Part shown: positions 17,155 to 25,577 of the stretch, in pieces | Numbering within the stretch: the first letter of the stretch is position 1 | Layout of the letters: each line of letters opens with the position of its first letter | Origin: Candidatus Azobacteroides sp. | GTDB lineage: Bacteria; Bacteroidota; Bacteroidia; Bacteroidales; WRGA01 | Length of the DNA: 64,000 nucleotides | Direction of reading: 5' to 3' | Assembly: GCA_021201815.1 (NCBI GenBank) | Contig: JAJQEC010000061.1 | Coordinates: 1 to 64,000, forward strand | The notes under the pieces: model-generated | Database searches by the model: none | Seen by the model: the letters and a program-made list of their open reading frames with translations, nothing else | Told to the model about the DNA's origin: nothing | Translations under genes and position numbers: made by a program

Positions 17155-17776
17155 TTACTTCTTCCGGCTTTTTATCCATCAGATGTTTGCGTTCGAATAA
17201 TAATAAAAGAATAACGCCCACGGAGATAGCGGCATCAGCAAGATTAAAAATAGGACGGAAGAATACAAAATCCCCTCCTCCCCATATAGGAATCCAATCC
17301 GGAACCTGGTTAATTTTTATAAGAGGAAAATAAAACATATCTACTACTTTGCCATGCAGGAAAGACGCATATCCTCCTTCTGCCGGGAATGCCGTTGCCA
17401 CAGAATAAGGAGTACTTTCACTGAAAATTATTCCATAAAATGCACTGTCAATAATGTTTCCCATTGCTCCGGCAAGTATTAAAGAAAGGCATACTACAAA
17501 TCCTGTATTAACTCCCTTCTTGATTACTTTATACAAATAATATATAATGACGAGAACCGCAATAATCCGGAAAATAGAAAGGAATAATTTGTTTAGTATT
17601 TCAATACCGAAAGCCATACCGGGATTTTCCACAAAACGGATGATAAACCAGGAGGTGATTTCAATATCTTCATACAGGCACATATTGGTCTTCACCCAGA
17701 TTTTAAGTATCTGGTCAAAAAGTAATATTAAAAAAACAACGAGGATTGCTATTTTTCCGTTAGATAGTTTTGCCAT
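17147..17776 (-). CDS. lspA: Lipoprotein signal peptidase (signal peptidase II)
   Basis: This 209-residue inner-membrane aspartic protease removes signal peptides from prolipoproteins. Four membrane segments are visible. The two conserved catalytic regions are present: GAMGNIIDSAFYG, with the first Asp, and FNLADAAISVGV, with the second. It is longer than the E. coli protein (164) because of an insertion between them, which is usual in Bacteroidetes. It lies between the DksA-like gene and the DUF4296 gene. Confidence 0.95.
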   Translation of the reverse strand: MAKLSNGKIAILVVFLILLFDQILKIWVKTNMCLYEDIEITSWFIIRFVENPGMAFGIEILNKLFLSIFRIIAVLVIIYYLYKVIKKGVNTGFVVCLSLILAGAMGNIIDSAFYGIIFSESTPYSVATAFPAEGGYASFLHGKVVDMFYFPLIKINQVPDWIPIWGGGDFVFFRPIFNLADAAISVGVILLLLFERKHLMDKKPEEVNE

Positions 17777-17892
17777 TTTTTAATAAATTAAAAGCCTTCT
17801 GCAACCTTTTTTTCAAAGGATTACAGAGGGCCCGTTCCATTAATTCAAACACATGATTTTATAATGAATCTTGATTTGAAAAATTGCTGTTT

Positions 17893-18270
17893 TTATTTCT
17901 GACTATTTTTTGCATCAATGCTCAACGTTGCATGAGGTACTGCACGTAAACGTTCTTTTGGAATCAATTTTCCTGTTTCCCTGCAAATACCATATGTTTT
18001 GTTCTCAATCCTGACCAAAGCTGCCTGAAGATGTTGTATGAACTTCATCTGACGTTGAGCCAGACGTCCGGCTTCTTCTTTAGACAAAGTTGCTGCTCCT
18101 TCTTCCAATACTTTGAACGTTGGTGATGTATCCGATACATCATTTCCGTCAGAATTCATGATAGTAGACTTCAACAATTCGTAATCTTTTTTTGCCCGGT
18201 CTAACTTGTCAAGAATTATTTCGCGGAATTCTTCTAGTTCTGCATCCGAATATCTAGTTTTTTCTCCCAT
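17893..18270 (-). CDS. TraR/DksA-family regulator
   Basis: This 125-residue protein has an N-terminal helical coiled-coil region (about 10-75) and the DksA C-terminal segment YGICRETGKLIPKERLRAVPHATL. The four-cysteine zinc finger is reduced to a single Cys, a change also known from Bacteroidetes homologues. DksA-like proteins enter the RNA polymerase secondary channel and modify the stringent response. In many Bacteroidales this gene lies between ileS and lspA. Here lspA follows, but no ileS is present upstream within the window. Confidence 0.9.
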   Translation of the reverse strand: MGEKTRYSDAELEEFREIILDKLDRAKKDYELLKSTIMNSDGNDVSDTSPTFKVLEEGAATLSKEEAGRLAQRQMKFIQHLQAALVRIENKTYGICRETGKLIPKERLRAVPHATLSIDAKNSQK

Positions 18271-18632
18271 GACATTACAATACTAAAGGTTTAACACTAC
18301 ATAATAACATTCAAATGTAAAAATAACATTTTCTGTGTTTAATTTTACGGTTTTTAATTTAACGTGCGAAGGTAAGCAAAATAGCAATAAAACGCATATA
18401 AATTGTATAAATATTCTCTTTTTAACAAATCGCCTTTTTCCTTTTAATTCACTAACAATTACTTGTTTTCCTCTCTTCCGGTAAAGGAAATAATATTTCT
18501 GTTCAAAAAGATACTATTTATTTATAACGTGCATAAAAAATAAAATAAACAGAAGTATTGCCTGTTAATTCTATGTTAAGTTTAATAGAATGGAATACAT
18601 CTGTTTATTTTATTATGTTTATTGACGGAATA
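18271..18632. other. Intergenic region with minus-strand promoter and hairpin
   Basis: No gene is seen in these 362 bases. On the minus strand TACATTTG (18312-18319) is a -7 type element 40 bases upstream of the DksA-like gene and probably drives the DksA-lspA-DUF4296 block. Confidence 0.5.
18539..18614 (-). terminator. Nested inverted repeat downstream of the phosphatase gene
   Basis: AATAAAATAAACAGA (18539-18553) pairs perfectly with 18600-18614 over 15 bp. ATTCTAT (18568-18574) pairs with ATAGAAT (18585-18591) inside the loop. It lies 19 bases beyond the stop of the minus-strand phosphatase gene and may end its transcript. The stem is AU-rich, so it is not a textbook terminator. Confidence 0.45.
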
Positions 18633-19682
18633 TTAATATAAATAAATAGCTTTCATTTTTTCAATATCTACATTCAATACCTCCTGCAGATAATTTATAA
18701 CAGAACCATGTTCTGCTTTTACTTTATCTAATCCTGCTTTTAGAAACTCGGGCCGAACTTCAAACAAAGATTGTAAATTAGGTTCTTCTTTTATATAAGC
18801 AATATATTTATTTCCCAGATAGGTGTTGGAAGTAACATAATCCTCAATAATTGCATCTTCATCAACCCCCAATGAGATTAAGAATAAAGCTGCTGCCATT
18901 CCGGTACGGTCTTTTCCCGCTGAGCAATGAAACAGTAAAGGGATATTACTTTCCTGCTGCAGAAGAGCAAAAAACTTTTTATATTGTTCGATACTTTCCG
19001 GGTCTGTTACAAAAGCTTTATTCATTTCCATCATAAGGCTATTCGTTTGCTCTGCAGTAATATTCTTAAAATCAGCAATTGAGGTAGCGGATAGATTACC
19101 CGGTGTAATGGAATAAGCCACATGATTTTTTACGGAAGAAGGAAGTTTATCCGGAGCCTGTTCAATTTCCTGGGCAGAACGGAAGTCTACAATAGTAATC
19201 AGTGGAATACTTGCCAGATAATGAAGGTCTTTTGAGGACAAATTCTGAAGGTCATCGGAACGGAAAATCTTTCCCCATTTGGTATACCTGCCATCAGCAG
19301 TTCTGATTCCACCCATATCTCTGAAATTATATCCTCCTTCCAAAGGAAGATGTTGTTCTGCAAGAATCGCAGCTCCGGCATGTGTCACTAACTGGAAATA
19401 ATACCGAATGGAATCCGGAGCACTTACAGGATAACGTCCCGGCCCATTTCCTTTTTCAATGGGTTTGGTTAAATCGATTTTATCTACGGAAGGACCTCCA
19501 TACAATGACCAGTCACCTCCGGTTTCGATATATAAGTATGCATCTTTAGTTCCTGCATCTCTCAGGATACTTGCAGAAATATCCGCACCTGCATAGGTCG
19601 GATTTTCTAATTTGGTACCGGAATCTTTACATGAAAGAAACAAACATGAAGATAATGCCATAGAAAATATTAGTTTTTTCAT
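18633..19682 (-). CDS. Tyrosine-protein phosphatase lipoprotein
   Basis: This 349-residue protein has a lipoprotein signal peptide (cysteine at residue 18 after LFLS). A beta-rich N-terminal domain (about 25-105) precedes a phosphatase domain. The Cys-x5-Arg signature HCSAGKDRTG places the catalytic Cys at residue 253, and the family-typical NFRDMGGIRTADGR lies near residues 119-132 with an Asp-containing VDFRSAQE loop near 165. It belongs to the bacterial Tyr phosphatases related to dual-specificity and PTEN-like enzymes and would act in the periplasm or on the surface. The substrate is unknown. Confidence 0.88.
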   Translation of the reverse strand: MKKLIFSMALSSCLFLSCKDSGTKLENPTYAGADISASILRDAGTKDAYLYIETGGDWSLYGGPSVDKIDLTKPIEKGNGPGRYPVSAPDSIRYYFQLVTHAGAAILAEQHLPLEGGYNFRDMGGIRTADGRYTKWGKIFRSDDLQNLSSKDLHYLASIPLITIVDFRSAQEIEQAPDKLPSSVKNHVAYSITPGNLSATSIADFKNITAEQTNSLMMEMNKAFVTDPESIEQYKKFFALLQQESNIPLLFHCSAGKDRTGMAAALFLISLGVDEDAIIEDYVTSNTYLGNKYIAYIKEEPNLQSLFEVRPEFLKAGLDKVKAEHGSVINYLQEVLNVDIEKMKAIYLY

Positions 19683-19704
19683 ATCTAACTATTTTTTTTG
19701 TTAT

Positions 19705-20937
19705 TTATTTTAAACTAGCCACGATATCTTGTAATATATCGTCTGAATTTTCTAATCCGACCGATAAACGTATTGTTTTCGGACTGATATGCATCTTCTC
19801 TTTTTCCTCTTTATTAAAATTTACGTAAATGGTACTTTCCGGATGGATTGCCAGTGATTTATTGTCAAATAAGTTTGTTGCCCTTTTAATGAATTTCAAT
19901 TTATTTAAAAAAGAAAAACAGGCTTCTTTGGATTGCAGGTCAAATGTAAGCATGGCTCCCGGATACTTTCCGAATTGTCGTTGGCTTATTTCATAAAACC
20001 TATTGTTTTCCAGACCAGGATAATTGATGCTTTCGATTCCTTCGACTTTTTGCAATGCCTGTGCCAATGCAAGGCATGTTTCTGCAGCCCTGTTGAAACG
20101 CAATGATAGTGTTTCTAAACCGATGGTCTGCTGATGTGCTGCCTGCGGGGTCATATAAGCGCCCAGATTCCGGTGTATTTCTTTTTTCATTTTATGGGTA
20201 AATGCCAATTTCCCGGCTTCCGAAGCATTACTTGCTAATTTTGTGGATTTACTCCAATCATAGGTGCCATAATCAACGATCATTCCTCCGATGCTCGTTG
20301 CCCCCCCTGAAATATATTTTGTGCTTGAGACAATCTCAATATCTATTCCGGCTTTTCCTGCATTAAACACACAAAAAGGGATAATTGTTGTGTCTGCCAC
20401 CAATGGAATCTCTTTTTCTTTTGCAATGGCAGCAAGTACATCCAAATTAACGACCTCCAATTGTGGATTTGTAATTATTTCCAGAAAAACAGCACAGGTA
20501 TTTTTATCAATATTAGCCTTCACGGCTTCCGGATCATTTAGATCACAAAAGCGGGCTTCCACTCCGAATGCTTTTAGAGTAGTATTCAATAAAGAATATG
20601 TATTTCCGAATAAATGCCGGGAAGTAACAATATTTGCTCCGCTATAACCCAAAGTTATAAATGTATTGCAAATAGCTGCCATCCCCGAATTTAGGGCAGT
20701 TACGCTTAATGCGCCGGTAATATTTTTAATCCGGTTTTCAAAATATTGTACAGTAGGATTGGAAATGCGGGAATATGTATGTTCACCGGATTGTCCGGCA
20801 AATGCCGCTTCCATTTCCTCTGCCGTATTAAACTCAAATGCCGCATTGTTATAAACAGGCATTTGCAGGGCATTATATACGTCTTCTCTGGGATAAGAAG
20901 ATTGATAAAGTTTATTTTCAAAGCTTAAATCTTTCAT
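19705..20937 (-). CDS. Cys/Met metabolism PLP-dependent enzyme (trans-sulfuration family)
   Basis: The open frame extends to 20979, but the ATG at 20937 (MKDLSFENKLYQSSY) is the better start because the extra 14 codons have no family resemblance and open with TTG. The protein has about 410 residues with the family features GEHTYSRISNPT, VADTTIIPFC and the PLP lysine in SSTKYISGG. It could be O-acetylhomoserine sulfhydrylase, cystathionine gamma-synthase or methionine gamma-lyase. The sequence alone does not separate these. A -7 element TATTTTTG (minus strand, 21018-21025) lies about 80 bases upstream. Confidence 0.85.
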   Translation of the reverse strand: MKDLSFENKLYQSSYPREDVYNALQMPVYNNAAFEFNTAEEMEAAFAGQSGEHTYSRISNPTVQYFENRIKNITGALSVTALNSGMAAICNTFITLGYSGANIVTSRHLFGNTYSLLNTTLKAFGVEARFCDLNDPEAVKANIDKNTCAVFLEIITNPQLEVVNLDVLAAIAKEKEIPLVADTTIIPFCVFNAGKAGIDIEIVSSTKYISGGATSIGGMIVDYGTYDWSKSTKLASNASEAGKLAFTHKMKKEIHRNLGAYMTPQAAHQQTIGLETLSLRFNRAAETCLALAQALQKVEGIESINYPGLENNRFYEISQRQFGKYPGAMLTFDLQSKEACFSFLNKLKFIKRATNLFDNKSLAIHPESTIYVNFNKEEKEKMHISPKTIRLSVGLENSDDILQDIVASLK

Positions 20938-21157
20938 TTCTTTGTATATTAAAAACCCTGAAAAGCACTCAGCCTTCAAGATAGAACAATTATATTCCGG
21001 TTTTGTTTTTACTGCTACAAAAATATATATAATTTATGTTTCCGGAAGAAAAAGGAAAAAATAAAAGTAAGAATGGAAATGGGAGAAAGATTATCATAAA
21101 AAAGAAAGCCACTTCTCTCCTTCTTTTTTATTTATCGTGCAACCTTATAAAAAAGTT

Positions 21158-21535
21158 CTAAAGTTTAGTAACTATCGTACCCAGATATACAGCCCCCAAA
21201 CCAACACCAACACTTAACAGAATGTTGAATAAAAATAAAAAATGCTGTCCCATTTCCAGTAAACGAAGATTGTCAGCGGAAAAAGTAGAAAAAGTAGTGT
21301 ATCCTCCGCAAAATCCGACCATTAAAAGGAGATTCAGTTCCTTAGGGATAAAAGTATATTTCATATTTATGCCAATGATAAGTCCAATCAAAAAACAACC
21401 TATCATATTGACACTAAAAGTAGCTAAAGGAAAAGCATGCATAAAATACTTATTGACCAATAAAGAAGACAGGTAACGGAAAATACTTCCTATTCCTCCG
21501 CCTAATCCTACTAAAAGTATTTGTTTAATCATCAT
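21158..21535 (-). CDS. crcB: Fluoride exporter CrcB
   Basis: This 125-residue membrane protein has four transmembrane segments with the Fluc/CrcB signatures GGGIGSIFRYLSS near the N-terminus and GFCGGYTTFSTFS near residue 75. It forms a dual-topology dimeric fluoride channel. A single copy is present, and no fluoride riboswitch is apparent upstream. It is followed on the minus strand by the PLP enzyme gene, about 220 bases away. Confidence 0.95.
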   Translation of the reverse strand: MMIKQILLVGLGGGIGSIFRYLSSLLVNKYFMHAFPLATFSVNMIGCFLIGLIIGINMKYTFIPKELNLLLMVGFCGGYTTFSTFSADNLRLLEMGQHFLFLFNILLSVGVGLGAVYLGTIVTKL

Positions 21536-21568
21536 GCAATGTAATAATCGTATTTTATTTTTATATCC

Positions 21569-22504
21569 TTAACTTTTATCTCTTTTTAAAAAGAGACGGC
21601 CTTGCCAGGTGTTCCTTTCCTGTAACCTTTTTTCCACTTTAGCGGTAAATTCATAATTTTTTAATCCCCAGTCAGGATATATAAGTAACTCTCTTGGTGA
21701 TTGAGAAACAAAACGCTCTAGAATAAACTCCGGATTTACTTTCTCAATAAAATCAATTACTAATTCCACATACTCTTCCACAGTATAAAAATGAAATAAT
21801 TCCGGCGCTTCTTTATATTGTTGTTCCATACGAGTTCCTTTTATAAGTTGAAGCTGGTGTAATTTCAGCGTGGTAAGTGGCAAAGCTGATATCCGTTCAC
21901 TATGCAAAAGAATTTCTTCCCGGCTTTCTCCCGGTAATCCGAGAATTAAATGTACTCCGGTGAGTATCCCTCTCTTTACGGTATTAAGAACCGCTTTTTC
22001 TACATCCTTATAATTATGGCCACGGTTTATAGAATGCAGGGTTTTATCAAGAGTAGATTCAACTCCGTATTCGACAAGTAAAAAATATTTCTTCGATAAT
22101 TCCTCCAGATAATCAAGGAGTTCCCCGGGCATACAATCCGGACGTGTACCAATAATTAATCCGACTACTCCAGGAAACCGGAGCGCTTCTTCATATTTCC
22201 TCATTAATACTTTCAGTTCTGCATAGGTATTGGTATAAGATTGGAAATATGCAAGGTATTTCATCGCCGGGTATTTTCGTGCGAAAAAATGTATTCCCTT
22301 TTCCAGTTGCTCCGTGATTGTATTTTCTTTTAAACAATACTCCGGACTAAAAGTTTGGTTATTGCAATAGGTACATCCGCCTGTCCCTTTGCTTCCATCT
22401 CGGTTGGGGCATGTAAAGCCGGCATGTACGGATATCTTCTGTACTTTTTCCTGAAAATATTTCTTTAGAAGAAAATTCAGATCCTTATAACGTTTTTCTT
22501 TCAT
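21569..22504 (-). CDS. TIGR01212-family radical SAM protein (YhcC-like)
   Basis: This 311-residue protein carries three cysteines at 32, 44 and 47 (TCPNRDGSKGTGGCTYCNN), the C-x11-C-x2-C cluster of the Elp3-like YhcC group. RGHNYKDVEKAV and VHLILGLPGESREEI follow as SAM-domain elements. It should bind a 4Fe-4S cluster and SAM. The substrate of this family is not established. It lies 33 bases from crcB on the same strand. Confidence 0.9.
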   Translation of the reverse strand: MKEKRYKDLNFLLKKYFQEKVQKISVHAGFTCPNRDGSKGTGGCTYCNNQTFSPEYCLKENTITEQLEKGIHFFARKYPAMKYLAYFQSYTNTYAELKVLMRKYEEALRFPGVVGLIIGTRPDCMPGELLDYLEELSKKYFLLVEYGVESTLDKTLHSINRGHNYKDVEKAVLNTVKRGILTGVHLILGLPGESREEILLHSERISALPLTTLKLHQLQLIKGTRMEQQYKEAPELFHFYTVEEYVELVIDFIEKVNPEFILERFVSQSPRELLIYPDWGLKNYEFTAKVEKRLQERNTWQGRLFLKRDKS

Positions 22505-22595
22505 CCGAATGTAAAGTCCAATACGTGTGTAAAAACTACGATTAATGAAAACCGGTTAAAAAGATTTTTTAGAAAAGACAAAGATAGGGTTAAGT

Positions 22596-22622
22596 TTGTA
22601 AATTTTATTATCCGTACTTTTG
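22596..22622 (+). promoter_or_regulatory. Promoter of the ACP phosphodiesterase gene
   Basis: TTG at 22596-22598 and TACTTTTG at 22615-22622 fit a Bacteroidetes promoter with a slightly short 16-base spacer. Transcription would start near 22629, which argues against the in-frame TTG at 22627 as start codon and favours GTG 22648. Confidence 0.55.
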
Positions 22623-22647
22623 CCCGTTGAAAAGAAAGCTTAAAAAC

Positions 22648-23232
22648 GTGAATTATTTAATGCATTTATATCTTTCTGATCATGTGGAGCATATTATGGT
22701 TGGGAATTTTATAGCGGATAGTGTAAAAGGAAAAAGAATAAACGATTACCCGTCCGGAATTTCCCGGGGTATTCTTTTGCATAGAAAAATTGATAACTTT
22801 TCGGATCAGCATCCTATGGTAAAAGCCAGTAAAAAACATTTCCATTCTGTATACGGAAAATATTCGGGAGTAGCTGTTGACATAATATATGATCATTTTC
22901 TAGCAGTAAATTTCCAACAATATACCTCTTTAATTTTAAATAATTTCGCAACGAATTGCTATAAGGTATTACTGAAACATTGGCCTATAATGCCATGGGA
23001 GGTAAAATTATTTCTTCCATTTCTAATAAAACATAAAAGGCTTCAATCATATGCTTGTTTTTCGGGTCTTTCCAATGCGTTGAATATCATGTCGCGACGA
23101 ACAAGTTTTCCGGATAAAACAAAAGAAGCCATAGAAACGCTTAAGGAATGTTATCCGGCTTTGCAAAAAGAATTTGAATGTTTTTTCGGGGATGTTGTTT
23201 TGTATGTAAAAAACTATCAAGAGAATGCATAA
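22648..23232 (+). CDS. Acyl carrier protein phosphodiesterase-like (AcpH, DUF479)
   Basis: The protein has about 194 residues from a GTG start at 22648 (MNYLMHLYLSD), chosen over the TTG at 22627 because relatives start with the MNYLxH motif and the promoter lies just upstream. Family features are IMVGNFIADSVKG, GILLHRKIDNFSD and the metal-binding VDIIYDHFLAVNF, with conserved His and Asp residues of the HD-like AcpH fold. AcpH removes phosphopantetheine from acyl carrier protein. Relatives in Bacteroidetes are usually assigned the same role without direct proof. Confidence 0.82.
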   Translation: MNYLMHLYLSDHVEHIMVGNFIADSVKGKRINDYPSGISRGILLHRKIDNFSDQHPMVKASKKHFHSVYGKYSGVAVDIIYDHFLAVNFQQYTSLILNNFATNCYKVLLKHWPIMPWEVKLFLPFLIKHKRLQSYACFSGLSNALNIMSRRTSFPDKTKEAIETLKECYPALQKEFECFFGDVVLYVKNYQENA

Positions 23233-23271
23233 GCGTTTTTATATTATTGGACACTTTGAATTTTATATAGT

Positions 23272-24168
23272 ATGTGGTTAGCTTTAGCTTTTATTTCTGC
23301 ATTTTTGTTAGGTTGTTATGACGTCTTCAAAAAAATTTCTTTAACAAAGAATGCGGTAGTGCCGGTCCTTTTTCTTAATACTCTTTTTAGCAGTATAATT
23401 TTCCTGCCTTTTATTCTCATTTCTTTTTATCAACCGGCAATTTTGGAGAATAGTATGTTGTTTGTGCCCAGAGCAGATTTAACGGCTCATTTATATATTT
23501 TCATAAAAGCATGTATTGTTTTATCTTCCTGGCTATTTGCCTATTTTGCGATGAAGCATCTGCCCCTGACGATTACTTCTCCAATCAAAGCAGCTCAGCC
23601 GGTATTGGTATTACTCGGAGCAATGGTGTTTTTTTCAGAAAGGCTAAATCTTTATCAGTGGGTCGGAGTAATCCTTGCCCTCTTCTCATTTTTTTTACTT
23701 TCTAAAACAGGAAAAAAAGAAGGAATACATTTTACCCATAACAAGTGGATTTTTTTTATTGTGCTGGCCATTATTACCGGAGCAACCAGTGGTTTATATG
23801 ATAAATATCTTTTAAGCAGGTTTGACAGGATGACTGTTCAGGTCTGGTACAACTTTTACCAATGTTTTATTATGGGAATAATTCTTATTGTCTTATGGTA
23901 TCCGATTCGTAAGAATAATCCTTTTCAGTGGCGATGGCAAATTATTTTTATTTCTGTTTTTCTTTGCATGGCTGACTTTGCTTATTTTTATGCGCTTAGT
24001 TATCCGGATGCTATGATTTCTGTTGTATCTATGATCAGAAGGAGTGGAGTAATAGTTTCTTTTACTGCAGGGGCTTTGTTCTTCCATGAGAAAAACCTAA
24101 AAAGTAAAGCATTGGATTTGTTTTTGGTTTTATTAGGGATGTTCTTTTTATATATCGGTTCAAAATAG
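23272..24168 (+). CDS. EamA/DMT-family inner-membrane transporter
   Basis: This 298-residue protein has ten predicted transmembrane helices arranged as two EamA repeats (about 2-137 and 158-296). FFSERLNLYQWVGVILALFSFFLL ends the first repeat and FFHEKNLKSKALDLFLVLLGMFFLYIG ends the second. The family exports metabolites or amino acids. The substrate is unknown. It lies 40 bases after the AcpH gene and may share its transcript. Confidence 0.88.
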   Translation: MWLALAFISAFLLGCYDVFKKISLTKNAVVPVLFLNTLFSSIIFLPFILISFYQPAILENSMLFVPRADLTAHLYIFIKACIVLSSWLFAYFAMKHLPLTITSPIKAAQPVLVLLGAMVFFSERLNLYQWVGVILALFSFFLLSKTGKKEGIHFTHNKWIFFIVLAIITGATSGLYDKYLLSRFDRMTVQVWYNFYQCFIMGIILIVLWYPIRKNNPFQWRWQIIFISVFLCMADFAYFYALSYPDAMISVVSMIRRSGVIVSFTAGALFFHEKNLKSKALDLFLVLLGMFFLYIGSK

Positions 24169-24198
24169 CTTGTCATAAAATACAAGATCAAAAATCTT

Positions 24199-24228
24199 TT
24201 GTGTATATCGGGATAATTATTACCTTTG
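24199..24228 (+). promoter_or_regulatory. tRNA-Arg promoter
   Basis: TTG at 24199-24201 and TACCTTTG at 24221-24228 are separated by exactly 19 bases, a close match to the Bacteroidetes consensus. The tRNA begins 12 bases after the -7 box. Confidence 0.75.
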
Positions 24229-24239
24229 TGCCGCATTTA

Positions 24240-24312
24240 GGCCCCGTAGTTTAGTGAATAGAACGTCAGATTCCGGTTCTGAAGGTCACAGGTTTGAGTC
24301 CTGTCGGGGTCA
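24240..24312 (+). tRNA. tRNA-Arg (anticodon CCG)
   Basis: The 73 bases fold into a full cloverleaf. The acceptor stem is GGCCCCG with CGGGGTC, the anticodon stem is TCAGA with TCTGA around loop TTCCGGT (anticodon CCG), and the T stem is ACAGG with CCTGT. The discriminator base is A. CCA is not encoded in the gene. Confidence 0.95.
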
Positions 24313-24318
24313 CAGAAG

Positions 24319-24352
24319 TCCCTGTAATAAGTTATTATTGCAGGGATTTTTT
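24319..24352 (+). terminator. Intrinsic terminator of tRNA-Arg
   Basis: TCCCTGTAATAA (24319-24330) pairs with TTATTGCAGGGA (24335-24346) in a 12-bp stem with one G-U pair and loop GTTA, followed by six T. Confidence 0.88.
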
Positions 24353-24699
24353 ATACTTTTCAGATCAGTTTAAACAAAAAAATAGGTTTTTAACCTATAA
24401 AATTACAACATCTAAAAAGGAAAAAATTAAATGGAAGGACAAAACATGGTTTTATATATTCTACTGATCATTCAAAGATAAATTTATAGCATTTAACTAT
24501 AAATTCTAATAATAGAAAAACTCATTTCTTGAATATGTAAGATTAACTTTCTTTTTTCATGGATGTCCTTATTATTTATTATAACAAAAACCATAAACTC
24601 TTACAAAGAAAAAATGTCTTTATAAAAGTCTATGGTTTTAGGTAATAATATAAATTTTTTTTAGCTCAATAGTTTAAATTATTAAAAATGAATAATTTT
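24353..24699. other. AT-rich intergenic region, nothing identified
   Basis: These 347 bases lie between the tRNA terminator and the 3' end of the XRE regulator. No open frame, repeat or clear hairpin was found. Confidence 0.5.
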
Positions 24700-25005
24700 T
24701 TATTCATTCTCCTCTTTTTTTATCTTTTCTACGATCTTTTCTAAATCTTCGATGGTATTTGCTTTATATAGATCACCTTTATAGTCAATCAAAGCCGTTA
24801 AGGTCTGCTTTGACAAGGAAGGTGTAAACAATTCCCAGATTTCTACATTAAGAGATTTCGCCATTCTTTCCAACAGAGGAAGAGAAGGAATACACTTGTT
24901 GTTTATTAAATTACTCATATAAGGTTGTGTTACCCCTATGCGATTTTTAAACTCAGTTGACTTGATGCCCCTTTCTTCCAGTAATATTCCAAGTCTTAAT
25001 TTCAT
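24700..25005 (-). CDS. XRE-family helix-turn-helix regulator
   Basis: This 101-residue protein has a Cro/C1-type HTH at about residues 3-60: GIKSTEFKNRIGVTQPYMSNLINNK, then PSLPLLERMAKSLNVEIWELF. A short acidic C-terminal extension ends in EKIKKEENE. No partner toxin gene adjoins it. A minus-strand -7 element TATATTTG (25038-25045) lies 33 bases upstream. The divergent region beyond carries repeated TTATATAA sites that are candidate operators. Confidence 0.88.
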   Translation of the reverse strand: MKLRLGILLEERGIKSTEFKNRIGVTQPYMSNLINNKCIPSLPLLERMAKSLNVEIWELFTPSLSKQTLTALIDYKGDLYKANTIEDLEKIVEKIKKEENE

Positions 25006-25045
25006 GATAAATATTTTTATTAGTTTTTTATTTCCTACAAATATA

Positions 25046-25505
25046 AGAATGTTATAAATATTTTAAACATATAATAACATATAATATCTTATTTTAAACT
25101 ATATTTAAATTTAGAATATATGCTATTATATTATATGAATTTTTAGCTTATATAATTATAACTTATATAATAGAATGTTATATAAGATAATAATTTATAA
25201 TATTCATTATTAATATAATCGCATTTATTATATTGCTATAAAATAAAGCCTGTTATATAAATAAATTATATTTATAATTTACATCTTTATGAACAATAAT
25301 TTACATACATAAATTTACAAACTCGCTTACAAAGTAAAATAAAAAATTTAAAATAACTGCCTTTTACAGCTTTATATTTTTTTTGATAATGAGAAAAAAT
25401 TTAATAAAAAAAGTTTGACCTCTGTTATAAATTCTTTTTTTATTTTAAAATAAAGTCGTTAATATATAACTGTTTTAGTTTAATTTTGCAAAAAAACTAT
25501 TAAAA
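25046..25505. other. Extremely AT-rich divergent intergenic region
   Basis: No gene is present. G and C are rare from about 25060 to 25480. A plus-strand -7 element TAATTTTG (25481-25488) lies 18 bases before the ATG at 25506. The palindrome TTATATAA occurs at 25148, 25163, 25178 and 25253. The first three are exactly 15 bp apart. Confidence 0.6.
25148..25260. repeat. Phased TTATATAA palindromes (iteron-like)
   Basis: TTATATAA lies at 25148-25155, 25163-25170, 25178-25185 and 25253-25260. Intervals are 15, 15 and 75 bp, all multiples of 15. These may be binding sites for the adjacent XRE protein. The AT-rich background raises the chance of random matches. Confidence 0.45.
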
Positions 25506-25530
25506 ATGCAGGCTCCTCAATTTCTTACTA

Positions 25531-25577
25531 TTAATTTTTCTTTGATATTAATTTTTCTTTGATATTAATTTTTCTTT
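25531..25577 (+). repeat. 17-bp tandem duplication inside a signal peptide coding region
   Basis: TTAATTTTTCTTTGATA occurs at 25531-25547 and 25548-25564, and its first 13 bases recur at 25565-25577. The ATG frame from 25506 meets TGA at 25560-25562 within the duplication. Removing one unit would join that ATG to the downstream frame. Confidence 0.85.
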
